64,000 nt of DNA from Perkinsela sp. pyNocScin1 (GCA_964019655.1 CAXHTR010000002.1:310001-374000); one strand, 5' to 3'. Positions 1 through 10,609 are shown, counted from the stretch's first letter. The notes: generated by a model not told the origin, from the sequence alone. Translations and numbers: made by a program.

Positions 1-2643
1 ATTGTAGCGCTCAATAGCTGTACGCAGCAAAACATCACGACACGACGGGTTCTTGCGAGCCTCCGTGACATCGACGTCCGCGAGATTCAGTATAGCCTTG
101 GCCAGGGACACTGGGTCACTCGTCGCTTCCGCGCATATCCGCTCGCGCTGGTGAAACTCGCGGGCCTGCTCAACCATCAACTGTAATCGACAGATAGCTC
201 CACAACAACCCAGGCTCTCGAGCAGGCGTGCGTCGTTGCCGAGGCGCTGAACCATGGAAAGCTCTTCCATGAAGTACTTTGCAGCCTGTGCATAGTTATT
301 TCCTGCTTTGTAGACGTTGCCGAGGCAGCTAAGTGCCTGTGCAGCGCCCTGACTGTCTTCGTGCTCTTGATTAAGCTCAAGCTCCTGCTCATGATAGTGC
401 ACTGCCATATCGAGGTTACCCCTGAGCAGCTGCACGTGGGCCATGTTGGTGAGCGCCCGCGAGAGCACTGAGTAATCACGGAGTGAGCGTGCGATGGGGA
501 TATTCTTTGAAAGTATCCTATCAGCTGTCTCAAGATCACCGATGGACAGGTGAGCGAGGCCGAGGTTCGCAGATGTTTCGCAGAGCACGCGGCGATCGCG
601 CAGTAACTTTGCCATTTCTAAGGTCTTATCGTAGAGGTCGAAGGCCTTTGCATAGTCGCCCATGAGCTCGTGAACAATGCCAAGATGGCTGAGCACGGAC
701 GCTTGCTGGCTGACGTTTTGCGTTCCCTGTACGAGCGCAAAGGCCTCCTCAAAATAAGGCCGAGCGCGATCAGGCTGTACAAGTGACTCATAGCTCCGGC
801 CTAGAGCAATGTTGCACCGAATATTCATTTCACGGGCTAGATCGGCCCCAACCTCTGCGCTCTCGACGAATGCCATGACCTGCTCTGCAAAGTCTTGTGC
901 ACGCTTGAACTCACCCACTTCATTGTAGAGCTCTGCCATCTCGAGAATTCGGGAATGGACTTCAAGGGCCGGCTGTGTGAGCTCTGCAAAGGGAAGTGCT
1001 TCCTGGAGAAGTAAAATGCGCGCAGCCGGGTTTTTACGGGATGCATCGGCTTTTTCGAGAATGCTATGATACTCTCGTCGAAGGTGTAGCGACTCTGCCC
1101 TATCTTTTAGAGTGAGTCGACCAGGGCAGCGTGACTCTTCCTTGGCTGGTTGAGCGGTGGACTCCAAGAGGCTCGCAAACACCTTTGCTTCCGATCGCTG
1201 GCTTTTGCCGCTCGCAGGGTTAGCATCTGATTTTTTCTTACTTTTTTTCTTCGTTATGCAAGGGGCAGTGTCGATCCAGCCAGTACTCTTGGCTTCGTCG
1301 TGCACTGCTTCTGGGATTTCTTTCGCTGAATTATTAGATTTTATTTTACATTTACTTGACGGCATTGGTTTTGTTGCAAGAAGCCGTCTTGGGAGCATAT
1401 GTACATTTATATCGGTCAACGCGATGTCCTCATCATCAGGAGGCTCGCGTGCCTGGAATAGACTATCACTTGATACACCGATTTCGCAATTATTCATTGC
1501 TTGCATACATGTTTCTGTACCATTAGGCACAATCTGTGTGCTATGAAGTGATATATCCACCGGTGTAATCGATGGCTTTTCAATAGAAGTGGCTTGCTCT
1601 TGCACGATAGCGTCAGGGTGTCTGGCGCCTGATGAGTCATTTGACTGTTTGCTTGGTTCATCCACCTTTTTTTGAGCCTTGACGGACCCTTCCGGTTTTT
1701 GCGCACTGTGGAGAGACCTATCTTCTATTAACTTAGCATTCTTAGGTGAAATATCACGCTTGGGTGTGTCACGTGCTTTTGCTTTCTTTTTCTCCACTCT
1801 CGGAAATCTATTTGCAAGATCTCTTGGTATCACACTTTGATATTCAGCGACCGGGTCGATGTCCTTTCTCGCAAGAGCTAAAAGATCCTTCATACTTGGT
1901 TGAGACTTTTCACCTGTTCTTTCAGAATATCGCTCATCAGCAAACGTATCGTTCCGCACGCTCCGCTGTCCTTTATTTCGTGATTTTACATAATTAGGGA
2001 GGTGAATGTTATTTTTTTCAGTGACTGCAGGCCGCACAAGATACATTTCTGTGTGCTTGGCATTCTCTGGCAAGGGTGTTATCTTCTGAGGAACGAAAGG
2101 GATCGTATGCACTTCTCTTGTCGTTGTATTATACACATAGACGGTGCCGTCTGCATCGGCACGGTAGCGGAGCGAATCTGTGGCGTACACAGAGCTTCCG
2201 TACGGGCTAGCATAACGAGCACCTCGATCGCCCACGAAATATGCGTCTGCAGTATAGACACGCGGTGAAGGGAGCTCATCAGAGCTCATTCCCGTCGTGT
2301 GATATGCATCATAAGAATATTGACATTCAGACACATTCTGCTCACCAGTACTTACACTGCTTGTTCCTACCTTTGAGGCATCGAAGGGAGGGGCACTAGC
2401 ACACAGAGTGCTTCGTACGCGGCTTTCTGATTTCTTGGATGATGTACTAGCGTGAGCATCACTAATCGCATCAGTCATGGACGCTTTATTCGCGACAGTG
2501 GGCGTGCACTTCTCTTTGAAATCTGATCTTCTCCCTCGCGGCACATATTTATCACTTTGGGTTTTAGGTGAAGATCTTCTGTGCGTACGAATTTCATTTC
2601 TTAAACTTTCTTCGTGATGTGCTTTTAAAACTTGTGCGCTCAT
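1..2643 (-). CDS. TPR-repeat protein with long disordered N-terminus (3' end beyond window)
   Basis: The frame opens at an ATG at 2643 and stays open for 881 codons to base 1 without a stop, so the C-terminus lies outside the window. The first ~500 residues are polar and low-complexity, rich in S, K, R and E, with a short tyrosine-rich patch near residue 160 (ADGTVYVYNTTTREVH) that faintly recalls an OCRE motif. From about residue 510 to the edge it is a run of tetratricopeptide repeats of the GPSM/TTC type, with helix pairs such as LGIVHELMGDYAKAFDLYDK and LGNVYKAGNNYAQAAKYF. TPR arrays act as protein-binding scaffolds; the partner cannot be told from sequence. It is the last visible member of the minus-strand cluster, with a 167-bp spacer to the next gene upstream. 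Confidence is high that it is a gene and high for TPR, low for role. Confidence 0.85.
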   Translation of the reverse strand, partial: MSAQVLKAHHEESLRNEIRTHRRSSPKTQSDKYVPRGRRSDFKEKCTPTVANKASMTDAISDAHASTSSKKSESRVRSTLCASAPPFDASKVGTSSVSTGEQNVSECQYSYDAYHTTGMSSDELPSPRVYTADAYFVGDRGARYASPYGSSVYATDSLRYRADADGTVYVYNTTTREVHTIPFVPQKITPLPENAKHTEMYLVRPAVTEKNNIHLPNYVKSRNKGQRSVRNDTFADERYSERTGEKSQPSMKDLLALARKDIDPVAEYQSVIPRDLANRFPRVEKKKAKARDTPKRDISPKNAKLIEDRSLHSAQKPEGSVKAQKKVDEPSKQSNDSSGARHPDAIVQEQATSIEKPSITPVDISLHSTQIVPNGTETCMQAMNNCEIGVSSDSLFQAREPPDDEDIALTDINVHMLPRRLLATKPMPSSKCKIKSNNSAKEIPEAVHDEAKSTGWIDTAPCITKKKSKKKSDANPASGKSQRSEAKVFASLLESTAQPAKEESRCPGRLTLKDRAESLHLRREYHSILEKADASRKNPAARILLLQEALPFAELTQPALEVHSRILEMAELYNEVGEFKRAQDFAEQVMAFVESAEVGADLAREMNIRCNIALGRSYESLVQPDRARPYFEEAFALVQGTQNVSQQASVLSHLGIVHELMGDYAKAFDLYDKTLEMAKLLRDRRVLCETSANLGLAHLSIGDLETADRILSKNIPIARSLRDYSVLSRALTNMAHVQLLRGNLDMAVHYHEQELELNQEHEDSQGAAQALSCLGNVYKAGNNYAQAAKYFMEELSMVQRLGNDARLLESLGCCGAICRLQLMVEQAREFHQRERICAEATSDPVSLAKAILNLADVDVTEARKNPSCRDVLLRTAIERYN

Positions 2644-2810
2644 TTGACGACCTCAAAGCTTGCAGGGGTTGCAATGGTGAATTGTAATGTAATGATAGTC
2701 AGAGTCAATAACAGTAAATCTATCGACAACGAATTTTGCACTATGGTATGCAAGAATATGCAATAATTCTACAAAAAGACTCAGCACAGCAGAATGTACA
2801 GATTTAATTT

Positions 2811-5336
2811 CTAGTGTCGCATGGCATCGAGGAGTTTTAGTGGAAGATTTTTTTCCTGCAACGCTGGAGGGTGAATGATCGCGTGCAGTTTCATTGGGAA
2901 CGCAGCACCAACGACGAGAGACACTGTGAGTTCGTCGAGCAGTTTGATTTTCGGTAGCCGTTCGTCTTCAACCTCCTCCTTATCTTTGCCCTTTTCAACC
3001 TTCATCGCTTTCATAAGCTTTTCGAGATTGTCGATGTCTTTATCAAGCTTTGCATTCACATTTTCGACATCTGCCCAATCCACCATAATGCTTGTCTCAG
3101 CTTCAGAGATCTTCGCCAGCTTCCAGAGCTGTCGGCGGTCATCGAGCTTGATATCAATATAGCACGTGAGCTCCGGTATGTACAGAACGACCAGCTTTTT
3201 TCGTAGCATGAGCTTCACCATACACGCACTTGCTGTTTTGTAGGGATGCGTCGGAACGTCGCTCTCGAGCGCGACCTTGCGGATGCTTTCCAGGTACAAG
3301 CAGACAAAGAGGTCGCGCGAGCGCTCAGAGGCGTCCTGCGCCCGCTGCGCTCTCTCATTCAAATGGGAGCAGTCGACTGACGGAAGCGCGATATCGTCCA
3401 TTTCTTCTGGAGCTTCACCATTCTTGAGTGCAGATTCGTACGCCAAGACTTTTGCAAGTAAGCGATGTACGTGCAGATCTGCATATCTACGGATCGGTGA
3501 GGTGAAGTGGGTATAGAGGTGCATGTTGAGCGCAAAGTGCCGCGTGCATTCTCGGGGACCACCGCACATGCAGTATTCAGCGCGCTTCATTGCACGAAGA
3601 AGTAGCGCGCAAATTTTCGCGCACACTTTTTCGTCGGCTTGTACGTTTCGTAAAGACCTCGCGAAGGCTTCTATGCTGTGGATTTCAAAGTCGATTCCCA
3701 TTTCACTCATAAAGGTTTTAAAAAACTTGAGGCTCTGCTGCTGCGGCGGGTCATGCTTTCGAACAAGCGCCTTGTATGGCAGAAACTTGTATATCTTTTC
3801 AGCGACGCGGCGATTCGCGAGAAGCATGAACTCTTCTATCAGAAAATTTGCCTCTTTGAGCTTTCCGATATAAAAGCCAATAGGTGCGAGTGAGCTGTCG
3901 TTGTCCGTTGTTACGAAGGAAAGCTTGGGGAAGTCCAGATTGATGGACCCACCCTCAAAGCGCCGCTGCCGGATTTGCTTTGCAAGCGACCAGAGTGCCC
4001 GAACACTTGAAATGACTTTGCTGCGCTTATCCGCCTCGAGGCTCTGTAGCTTCTCATCTTCTTCTACTTTATCTTCGATGACGCTTTGCGCATTTTCATA
4101 AGCAAGCTGACAATTGTTTCGTATTATTGTTTTCCCAATCCACTCGGTCTCAGGGACAATAACACCGTACTTATCCAGTTCCCACATGATTGAGAACGCA
4201 AATTTATCCTCCGATGTGTTCAGACTACACTTGTCCTCCGACAGCGTTGGTGGGAGCATGGGAATCACACGCTCTGTGATGTAGCACGAAGTCGCGCGCA
4301 TCTGCGCCTCGATGTCGCATTCTGACATTTCTGGCACGTACGCAGTTACGTCAGCTATGTGAACACCGACTTTGTAGTGACCATTCTTCAGTTTACGGAT
4401 GCTAAGAGCGTCGTCTAAGTCCCTGGCAGTGGATGGGTCAATTGAGCAGATGAACTCTTTATCACGCAAGTCGAGCCGGCCATCGCACGTTTTCCCTGAA
4501 GGAGGGACACCCTTCTCCTTCACTATGCTATCCATCACTGCGTCGGAGAATGGCTCGTCGCGCACACCTTGTGCAGATAGAATAGCGGCTGACTCGGCCT
4601 GTACACTGCCGGTGAAGCCAAGCGACTTAACAAATTTTGCGGGTGCGTAATTGTTCTCTTCCTTCCATTTTGATGGGACTGACTTAACGAGGAGGAGGTG
4701 CTCATTAATGTCAGAGAGAATCTTGTGTGGAATGTCACGGCAAAAAACGATCGAAATGGGCAGTTTCGCGTTGTACGGAATGATTTTGAAAAATGAGACC
4801 TTCGAGGTATCTGATTCTGGTTGTACTTTACCAATAATCAGCTGCGGCTGCTGGTTGATGATTGCCACAATCTTTCCAATTGGCTGCATGCTTTCTTCCC
4901 AACCATCGACAGGTGGCATCTCATACTCGATACACGTCTTTGCTAGAGGACCGAAATTTAGCTTCGAATTCGTGGAAGGGCTATCATCGCTTTCCTCTAC
5001 AGGGTGCCAACCATCAGTAAAACATGTTTCATTCTCTACTGTATCATCGCTTTCTGCTTCCTTTGTCGTATTAGGCTCTTTGTGCACCCAATCGTAAATC
5101 TCTACTGCAACAATGTCATTCTCGAAAGCACGGTTTCGATTTTTTCTGTTTTCTATGCAGATATCCATACCACGGGGATACAGATCTATATTCTGCACAT
5201 AAGCTCTATCCATGGCGTAACGCATTGGTATGTGAAGCTTTCCAATGAGATATTTGCCAGATACAATGCCTTTGCGTAGATCACTTTCTGATAAGTGGGC
5301 TTCGTACACGACCTTGGAACGTTTTTTATCCGTCAT
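2811..5336 (-). CDS. DIS3L2-like 3'-5' exoribonuclease (RNase II/RNB family)
   Basis: 841 residues from the first ATG; the frame extends 66 bases further upstream only through a non-ATG codon. The N-terminal half has cold-shock-like OB regions, including NRNRAFENDIVAVEI (about 66-80), typical of Dis3 proteins. The RNB catalytic domain follows: CSIDPSTARDLDDA (about 297-310) supplies the metal-binding aspartates D300, D306, D308 and D309. HIADVTAYV, MLPPTLSEDKCSLN, EEFMLLANRRVA (about 501) and HFTSPIRRYADLHVHRLL (about 610) are all family hallmarks. No PIN domain precedes the OB region, and the RRFEGG and EEFMLLAN context is closer to DIS3L2 than to exosome Dis3/Rrp44. DIS3L2 enzymes degrade uridylated RNAs in the cytoplasm processively without the exosome. 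The substrate here is inferred from the family. A bacterial RNase R or mitochondrial DSS-1-like role is less likely, because no targeting sequence is seen. Confidence 0.88.
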   Translation of the reverse strand: MTDKKRSKVVYEAHLSESDLRKGIVSGKYLIGKLHIPMRYAMDRAYVQNIDLYPRGMDICIENRKNRNRAFENDIVAVEIYDWVHKEPNTTKEAESDDTVENETCFTDGWHPVEESDDSPSTNSKLNFGPLAKTCIEYEMPPVDGWEESMQPIGKIVAIINQQPQLIIGKVQPESDTSKVSFFKIIPYNAKLPISIVFCRDIPHKILSDINEHLLLVKSVPSKWKEENNYAPAKFVKSLGFTGSVQAESAAILSAQGVRDEPFSDAVMDSIVKEKGVPPSGKTCDGRLDLRDKEFICSIDPSTARDLDDALSIRKLKNGHYKVGVHIADVTAYVPEMSECDIEAQMRATSCYITERVIPMLPPTLSEDKCSLNTSEDKFAFSIMWELDKYGVIVPETEWIGKTIIRNNCQLAYENAQSVIEDKVEEDEKLQSLEADKRSKVISSVRALWSLAKQIRQRRFEGGSINLDFPKLSFVTTDNDSSLAPIGFYIGKLKEANFLIEEFMLLANRRVAEKIYKFLPYKALVRKHDPPQQQSLKFFKTFMSEMGIDFEIHSIEAFARSLRNVQADEKVCAKICALLLRAMKRAEYCMCGGPRECTRHFALNMHLYTHFTSPIRRYADLHVHRLLAKVLAYESALKNGEAPEEMDDIALPSVDCSHLNERAQRAQDASERSRDLFVCLYLESIRKVALESDVPTHPYKTASACMVKLMLRKKLVVLYIPELTCYIDIKLDDRRQLWKLAKISEAETSIMVDWADVENVNAKLDKDIDNLEKLMKAMKVEKGKDKEEVEDERLPKIKLLDELTVSLVVGAAFPMKLHAIIHPPALQEKNLPLKLLDAMRH

Positions 5337-5423
5337 AGTAATAGTATAAGATGTTTGAGCTAAATTGAAGTACAACCAGTCAAGAATTACTAAAAATCTC
5401 AATTTTCGTAGATGTGCATTCGC

Positions 5424-7226
5424 TCAGCGCAAACGCCCGTTGACCTTGAGCTTCCGTAAGCGATCTCTGCCCGGTGGGAATATGTCACGGTAAATGACGT
5501 TCATCAGCCGTGCCTGATGAAGGCTCCTGGCATTAGTATACTTTTTTCGGCCTGGCGCAAACTTTCGCTCATACAACTGTCTTTCTTCCTCTGTTCGATT
5601 TCTGGGCTTTATGTCTAAGACGCTTGTCTCATCTTTGGGGTTCGTCCGCTTAACCTTCGTCGATCTCTGCGTATTCTCAGACTGTTCGAGGCCGATATTC
5701 ATAGAAATTCCAGCCTCTTCTGGTGTGTTGAGCTCTAATTTGCACAGCTCACGAACAAGCATTGAACCAAAGCTCTTTGGAGGCAACTCAAAGGAGATCT
5801 CGAGCCTGAGCCCACTCGGGTCCAACTTGAACTCGTGAGAAAAATTTTTTGGCCGCACTGCCATCGGACGATAAGACCCACTGATGGGTCGTTTGAGAAG
5901 CGAGGTTGACCACGAATCCATGTTCTGTGGAAGCTTGAGATCGTTGAAAATTCTTTCGTACATCAGCGCGACCTCGTTCTGCGGGAGGCTCACATCATGG
6001 CCTGGCACGGGCATGAGAACATCCTGATACGACACTTCGCCTGACGCAATTTCCTCCCGCGTCACGAAAGAATATGAGCCATTACGCTCCACAATATCCC
6101 CTGGAAGCACCTTAAACGCACCAAGGCAGGAAACTCGACAAGAGACAGCACGGTTCCAGATCATGCAGCATAACTCGTGCAACCAGTTGGCTAAGGTAGT
6201 TTCATCTATACTTTTTGCGAGAGCATCGTTTGCATCTGTTTCGTCTACTGTGGCTAGAGCGGTCAATATCTCTTCATTTATATCATCTACAAGTTTTCTT
6301 GTGTTTGCGGTAAGCTTTAAAATCTCGGCTGTCGAAATAGCATTCTCTTTCGCTGTAGCCTGAATCGCAACATGATCTGGCTTCGTATTCCCATCGTCTC
6401 CATCAGCACTCTCAAAATCATAGTTCTTCGAGCTCATCATCAAGCTTATAATGGCACGGTGCTCACCTCGTAGCATATGCGCCCCGATACTTATCCCCTG
6501 GCGAAATTTTTGACTAAATATAGCGTGTGGAAAATAGTTTAAGTAACCGCTCTTCTGCACACTTGTGAGCGCCTTCTCAGCAGCCTCTCTCTGAGCCTTC
6601 GGAATTCGTCGAAGTGTCATGTTATGAGAAACGCTCTTTACATCAACACGGTCACTCCAGTTCTGAAGAAACGACCAACGACTTGTTTCAATGAAATTTG
6701 CCTTATGAGCATCGATGACCTCTTGAGTGAAACTTGTTGGAAAATGTGCTCGCTGTGTACAGAGAGCACGACCATCTGAAATAGGCCTCATCTGGAGACA
6801 TTTCGATAAGCTCGGCGAAATATTTTTTCGGAATTCTTGCATTGTGTCGTGAGTTATTATGCAGGATGCAACGCCCTGGGATTTGACGAGGTCTTTCGTA
6901 AAATTCCGCCCTCTGACCTCCATCGCGCTTATTTCGATACCGATACCTGTATCTTCGAGTTCCATTACCTTTGTGTCAGCGCTCTGGCAGTGGTGAAGGC
7001 ATTGAAAGCCTTCAATTGTTGGTCTCACATACTTTAAAATGCTGCATCTCTGAGCTTCAGACATTTTCTTTACTTTTCGCTGCTGAAGGTATAGCTCAGG
7101 GATGAGACCATCACGGATTCCTTGTGCCATTTTGAGAGATCGTAGATGGTAGGGACTTACTTCTTTTGGGATTGTGATACCTTGAAACATACTTCGAAAG
7201 AAGCACACATTCGATACGTGAATCAT
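5424..7226 (-). CDS. PUS7: Pus7/TruD-type tRNA/RNA pseudouridine synthase
   Basis: 600 residues. The TruD family motifs are present in order. ISDGRALCTQ has D151 in the place of the catalytic aspartate of the family's TKDKRAVT motif. LNYFPHAIFSQKF matches the family's NYFGxQRFG, with the Q/RFG part diverged. FKVLPGDIVERNGSY and SGSYRPMAVRPKNFSHEF match the Pus7 C-terminal half. Eukaryotic Pus7 isomerises U to pseudouridine in tRNA, snRNA and mRNA, commonly in UNUAR contexts. The divergent flanks of the catalytic loop make it a moderately derived member. Start choice: an out-of-frame ATG lies 7 bases upstream, and a pyrimidine stretch plus AG inside codons 7-12 would favour Met13 (7190) as the real start. 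It lies 87 bp from the DIS3L2-like gene in the same RNA-processing neighbourhood. Confidence 0.82.
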   Translation of the reverse strand: MIHVSNVCFFRSMFQGITIPKEVSPYHLRSLKMAQGIRDGLIPELYLQQRKVKKMSEAQRCSILKYVRPTIEGFQCLHHCQSADTKVMELEDTGIGIEISAMEVRGRNFTKDLVKSQGVASCIITHDTMQEFRKNISPSLSKCLQMRPISDGRALCTQRAHFPTSFTQEVIDAHKANFIETSRWSFLQNWSDRVDVKSVSHNMTLRRIPKAQREAAEKALTSVQKSGYLNYFPHAIFSQKFRQGISIGAHMLRGEHRAIISLMMSSKNYDFESADGDDGNTKPDHVAIQATAKENAISTAEILKLTANTRKLVDDINEEILTALATVDETDANDALAKSIDETTLANWLHELCCMIWNRAVSCRVSCLGAFKVLPGDIVERNGSYSFVTREEIASGEVSYQDVLMPVPGHDVSLPQNEVALMYERIFNDLKLPQNMDSWSTSLLKRPISGSYRPMAVRPKNFSHEFKLDPSGLRLEISFELPPKSFGSMLVRELCKLELNTPEEAGISMNIGLEQSENTQRSTKVKRTNPKDETSVLDIKPRNRTEEERQLYERKFAPGRKKYTNARSLHQARLMNVIYRDIFPPGRDRLRKLKVNGRLR

Positions 7227-7368
7227 CGTCCATGTAGGGGTTGCTACCTTAAGAACCGCGAGGTTAAGTCATCAGAAAAGACTAGGCATGAATAAGATTA
7301 TGGTAACTTAAGCATTTCGATGTGCAAACCCACGACGAATATGGTGGGAGTCACTCGCCTGTGCCTCC

Positions 7369-9522
7369 TCAATTACTTTGCTCCATGAGCCTAATCACAT
7401 GATTCTTGTATCGTGTGAAGTCGGAATCGTACTTCAGCAGCGACCCGTTCTGTGTGACCCAAAGCTCCGAGCAAACACTGCTAAGCAGATACTCGTCGTG
7501 ACTGACGACAATGACGCCGCCCTTATACTGAATCAGGGCTTCAATCAAGGCATTAACTGTATCGATATCCAAGTGATTTGTCGGCTCATCGAGAATGAGC
7601 AAGTCTGGCTCGCGGAATGTCATAATGGCGAAGGCTAACCGGCTCTTTTGCCCTCCACTGAGTGTGTAGATTGGCTGCAAGTGCAAGCTCCCGCGAAGCC
7701 CGAATCGGCTGAGATGCGGGCGGAACTTTTCGATGCACCCCTTACCAAACTTTCGCTCGAGTGTTTCCAGTGGTGTCTCTGAGAGGTTGAGTGAGTCCAC
7801 GTGGTGCTGCGTGAAGAACCCGACACGTGCTTTTGGGTTGACAGTCACGTGACCTGATGTTGGCTGGATTGCTCCAGAGAGAATCTTGAGAAACGTTGAT
7901 TTTCCTGCCCCATTCGCCCCAACTATTCCGATGCGTGATGTATTTGTCACACAGAGATTCACATTACGAAAGAGCATGCGTGACGAGCTCGAGTACTGGA
8001 AGGCAACTTCTGACGCTTGAATTATAGTGTCGATCGTTGAAGCTGGGCTCGGGAAATCAAAGTTCAGGCGTGTTTCTTCCATGAGTGGCGCAAGGACATT
8101 CAACCGCTCGAGCGCCTTCATTCGGGATTGCACCTGCGAAGCGCGCGCAGCTTGGCATCTGAAGCGATCAATGAAGGTTTGCATGTGTGCCTTTGCCTTC
8201 TCTTGTGCGGCGAAGCTTCGTTGGTGCTGCTGCATATTATCTAAGCGCGTTCGTTCAAAGGTGTCGTAGTTGCCCTTATAGTAGACGAGTCGCTTATTTT
8301 CCAAATGGATGATCTCCCTGCAAACAGCATTGAGGAAAGACCGATTGTGCGATACAATGACGAGCGTGTTCTTCCAATTTTCCAAGAAATCTTCGAGCCA
8401 AAGAACTGCGTGCAGGTCAAGATGATTCGTAGGCTCATCGAGAAAGAGTATGTCGGGCTTGACAAAGAGCGCCTTTGCAAGTGCAACGCGCATGCGCCAG
8501 CCACCGGAAAGATCAGATGTTGGCGCCCGCATCATTTCCTCTGTGAAGCTCAAACCACGTAGGATGTGCTCTGCGCGATATTCGGCTGTTTCAGCCTCAA
8601 TTTCGCTCAGCCGATGGGTGATTCGACGCATTTCATCGATGTTTGGCTCAGCAGAATCAAGGAGCTGCTTTTCAGTAGCTAGAAGCTTAAGTCGCTCGAC
8701 ATCGGTGTTAAGAATGCACTCAATGGGTGTTTTATTCGACTTAGGAATCTCCTGCTCAACGTGTACAATTTGAATGAGCGGTGAAATTCCCTCAATCTCC
8801 TTTTCACTGATAAGGCGCATCAGCGTCGTCTTTCCAGATCCATTTTGGCCGACGAGCCCGTATTTGTGTCCACGATAAATGTTCAGCTCTGCGTCTTGCA
8901 AAAGACTTGTCTTGCCCATTGAGACAGTAAGATTTTTGCAGTGAATCTCGTCTTCATTGCCTTTTAAGCGCTCAGTGCGATGCAAGCAATTGCACGTATT
9001 CTCTGAAGTTGAATCATTTTGACCCACTTTACCTTGCTGGTTCGGCCGGTTCTCTTTCCGTTGGCGTGCACTTGATGTGCCTTCGCCTTTCGACCAGTCC
9101 AGTGCTGTATTAAAGTTGGCTGCAACCCCGCTGCCAATCGGCTGGATCGTTGTTTTTCGCATACGTGCTGCGTAATCTTTCCGCATATTGAGCGGTGTAT
9201 CAAGTTGTCGATTGATCGTACTCGGTGCGATAAGGTTGCGGTCATTCATTCGCGCGATAAGTGCCTTAACTCTTTGCATAGCCTCAGCAAGGGTAGGCTC
9301 AAGGCGATGCGCAAAAATAAAGCCAGCAAGCATCTCGATAAGCCCTTCGTCGCTCTTCGCCCGCGTATGGCTCACTGTTTGGAGCTTCAAAGCGTTCATG
9401 ATATAGGTAAGCGTTGGGGCGTCGAGTTTGCCAAGTAAGTCTGTAGTAAAAGTGTCTTCCACAGCATTTTGTATCGCAGAATCATAGTTCTCAAGAACAG
9501 ACTGCACAGCTTCTGTCTTCAT
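7369..9522 (-). CDS. ABC-F ATPase, GCN20/ABCF3-like
   Basis: 717 residues with two tandem ABC ATPase cassettes and no membrane segments, the ABC-F layout. Cassette 1 has Walker A GLVGQNGSGKTTL (about 222-234), signature LSGGWRMRVALAKALF (about 338) and Walker B ILFLDEPTNHLD (about 358-369). Cassette 2 has GIVGANGAGKSTF (about 532), LSGGQKSRLAFA (621) and LLILDEPTNHLD (641). The ~200-residue N-terminal extension, partly helical, is as in GCN20/ABCF3 rather than ABCE1, which carries iron-sulfur clusters. GCN20-type proteins bind ribosomes and, with GCN1, relay amino-acid starvation to GCN2; others help recycle or rescue ribosomes. A good pyrimidine-rich stretch plus AG lies about 28 bases upstream of the ATG. 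All catalytic motifs look intact. Confidence 0.93.
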   Translation of the reverse strand: MKTEAVQSVLENYDSAIQNAVEDTFTTDLLGKLDAPTLTYIMNALKLQTVSHTRAKSDEGLIEMLAGFIFAHRLEPTLAEAMQRVKALIARMNDRNLIAPSTINRQLDTPLNMRKDYAARMRKTTIQPIGSGVAANFNTALDWSKGEGTSSARQRKENRPNQQGKVGQNDSTSENTCNCLHRTERLKGNEDEIHCKNLTVSMGKTSLLQDAELNIYRGHKYGLVGQNGSGKTTLMRLISEKEIEGISPLIQIVHVEQEIPKSNKTPIECILNTDVERLKLLATEKQLLDSAEPNIDEMRRITHRLSEIEAETAEYRAEHILRGLSFTEEMMRAPTSDLSGGWRMRVALAKALFVKPDILFLDEPTNHLDLHAVLWLEDFLENWKNTLVIVSHNRSFLNAVCREIIHLENKRLVYYKGNYDTFERTRLDNMQQHQRSFAAQEKAKAHMQTFIDRFRCQAARASQVQSRMKALERLNVLAPLMEETRLNFDFPSPASTIDTIIQASEVAFQYSSSSRMLFRNVNLCVTNTSRIGIVGANGAGKSTFLKILSGAIQPTSGHVTVNPKARVGFFTQHHVDSLNLSETPLETLERKFGKGCIEKFRPHLSRFGLRGSLHLQPIYTLSGGQKSRLAFAIMTFREPDLLILDEPTNHLDIDTVNALIEALIQYKGGVIVVSHDEYLLSSVCSELWVTQNGSLLKYDSDFTRYKNHVIRLMEQSN

Positions 9523-9676
9523 TGTATGATTTGTAGCCGTATAGCTTTCTGCTCATAAAAATAATGATTCAATAAAAATCTTTCATAACGTCTCACACAA
9601 CATCTACCAATTGACCAGCGGGGGTATGTTGCACAGCCTTGATGCCAGCTTCTGGCAAAATATCTACATACAACTA

Positions 9677-10609
9677 TCAGCAAAGACGCTCGATTTTTTC
9701 TACGGTAAGATCAGAGAACCTGAGCTTGTTTCGAAGAACTGCATCACAAAGTTTTTCAAGAGAGTGGACCTCTGCAAGATGCAAAAAGGCTTTATGCGCT
9801 TGGGGAGACAGCATATCCGTATCCTCAAGATGAGCTATGCCTTTCTTGACAAATTCATAGTCTTTTGTCTTCACAGCATACTCAATGAGGCTATCAACAA
9901 TTGTACGCAAGTTGAGCGCTCCGTTGAACTCAAGGTACGTGACAAGTATCATAAGTGGTGCACCTTTTTCAAGGAGGCTGAAAACGGACTCTTTTGTAAC
10001 ACTTCGCTTCGACGAGCGCTCGAGGAAGCGAATACCTTCTTGCCAGCTCTGCCGCGCGACAAGTGGCCACAGGGCTTGCGCCTCTTTTGGTTGAAAATTG
10101 ACAAGCTCCACCATCTTCAGCGCGATTTCAAACTGATCTTGATCTAAAGCTGCTGCAACAACATTGGGCTTGCTAACAAAGGCGAACGACATATTCTTCA
10201 GTTTTTCTAAACCGACCGCTTTGATGAGACTTCCACATAGAATAACAAAACTCGTGAGTGAACTTGATGGGGCCGATCCAACTTTCCCACCAAGAGCGTT
10301 TGATGCATTGACAACTTCACCTCGAGAAACAAATTCCCAAAATTCATCCCAGGCCACCTCGGCTTTTTTGTTATCCCGGTGCGTTTTCCGTACCTGGGCT
10401 CGAAACTGTAGGGAAAGGTCAGCTGCAGAAATACCAGTCTCTTTCATTATGATTTTCAATAGCTCATACGTGTCGGCAGGTGGTGCACGCCACGGGTGTG
10501 CGCAGTAAAGACTGAGAGCCTCCATCCACTTATTCTGATCAAGCATCGCGTAGAATTTTGGAGTGAGCGGGCGTGGAAGAACACCGAGTGCCACACGCGT
10601 CCGACGCAT
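9677..10609 (-). CDS. Helical-repeat (PPR-like) protein, probably mitochondrial
   Basis: 310 residues beginning MRRTRVALGVLPRPL, a basic, arginine-rich start compatible with mitochondrial import. The rest is predicted to be all alpha-helical, in pairs of about 35 residues (for example DQFEIALKMVELVNFQPKEA and TKDYEFVKKGIAHLEDTDM), resembling degenerate pentatricopeptide repeats. In kinetoplastids many such proteins are part of the mitochondrial ribosome or bind organellar RNA; assignment here is by analogy only. No catalytic motif is seen. The gene is followed by a 154-bp spacer and preceded by a 580-bp gene-poor stretch. Confidence 0.7.
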   Translation of the reverse strand: MRRTRVALGVLPRPLTPKFYAMLDQNKWMEALSLYCAHPWRAPPADTYELLKIIMKETGISAADLSLQFRAQVRKTHRDNKKAEVAWDEFWEFVSRGEVVNASNALGGKVGSAPSSSLTSFVILCGSLIKAVGLEKLKNMSFAFVSKPNVVAAALDQDQFEIALKMVELVNFQPKEAQALWPLVARQSWQEGIRFLERSSKRSVTKESVFSLLEKGAPLMILVTYLEFNGALNLRTIVDSLIEYAVKTKDYEFVKKGIAHLEDTDMLSPQAHKAFLHLAEVHSLEKLCDAVLRNKLRFSDLTVEKIERLC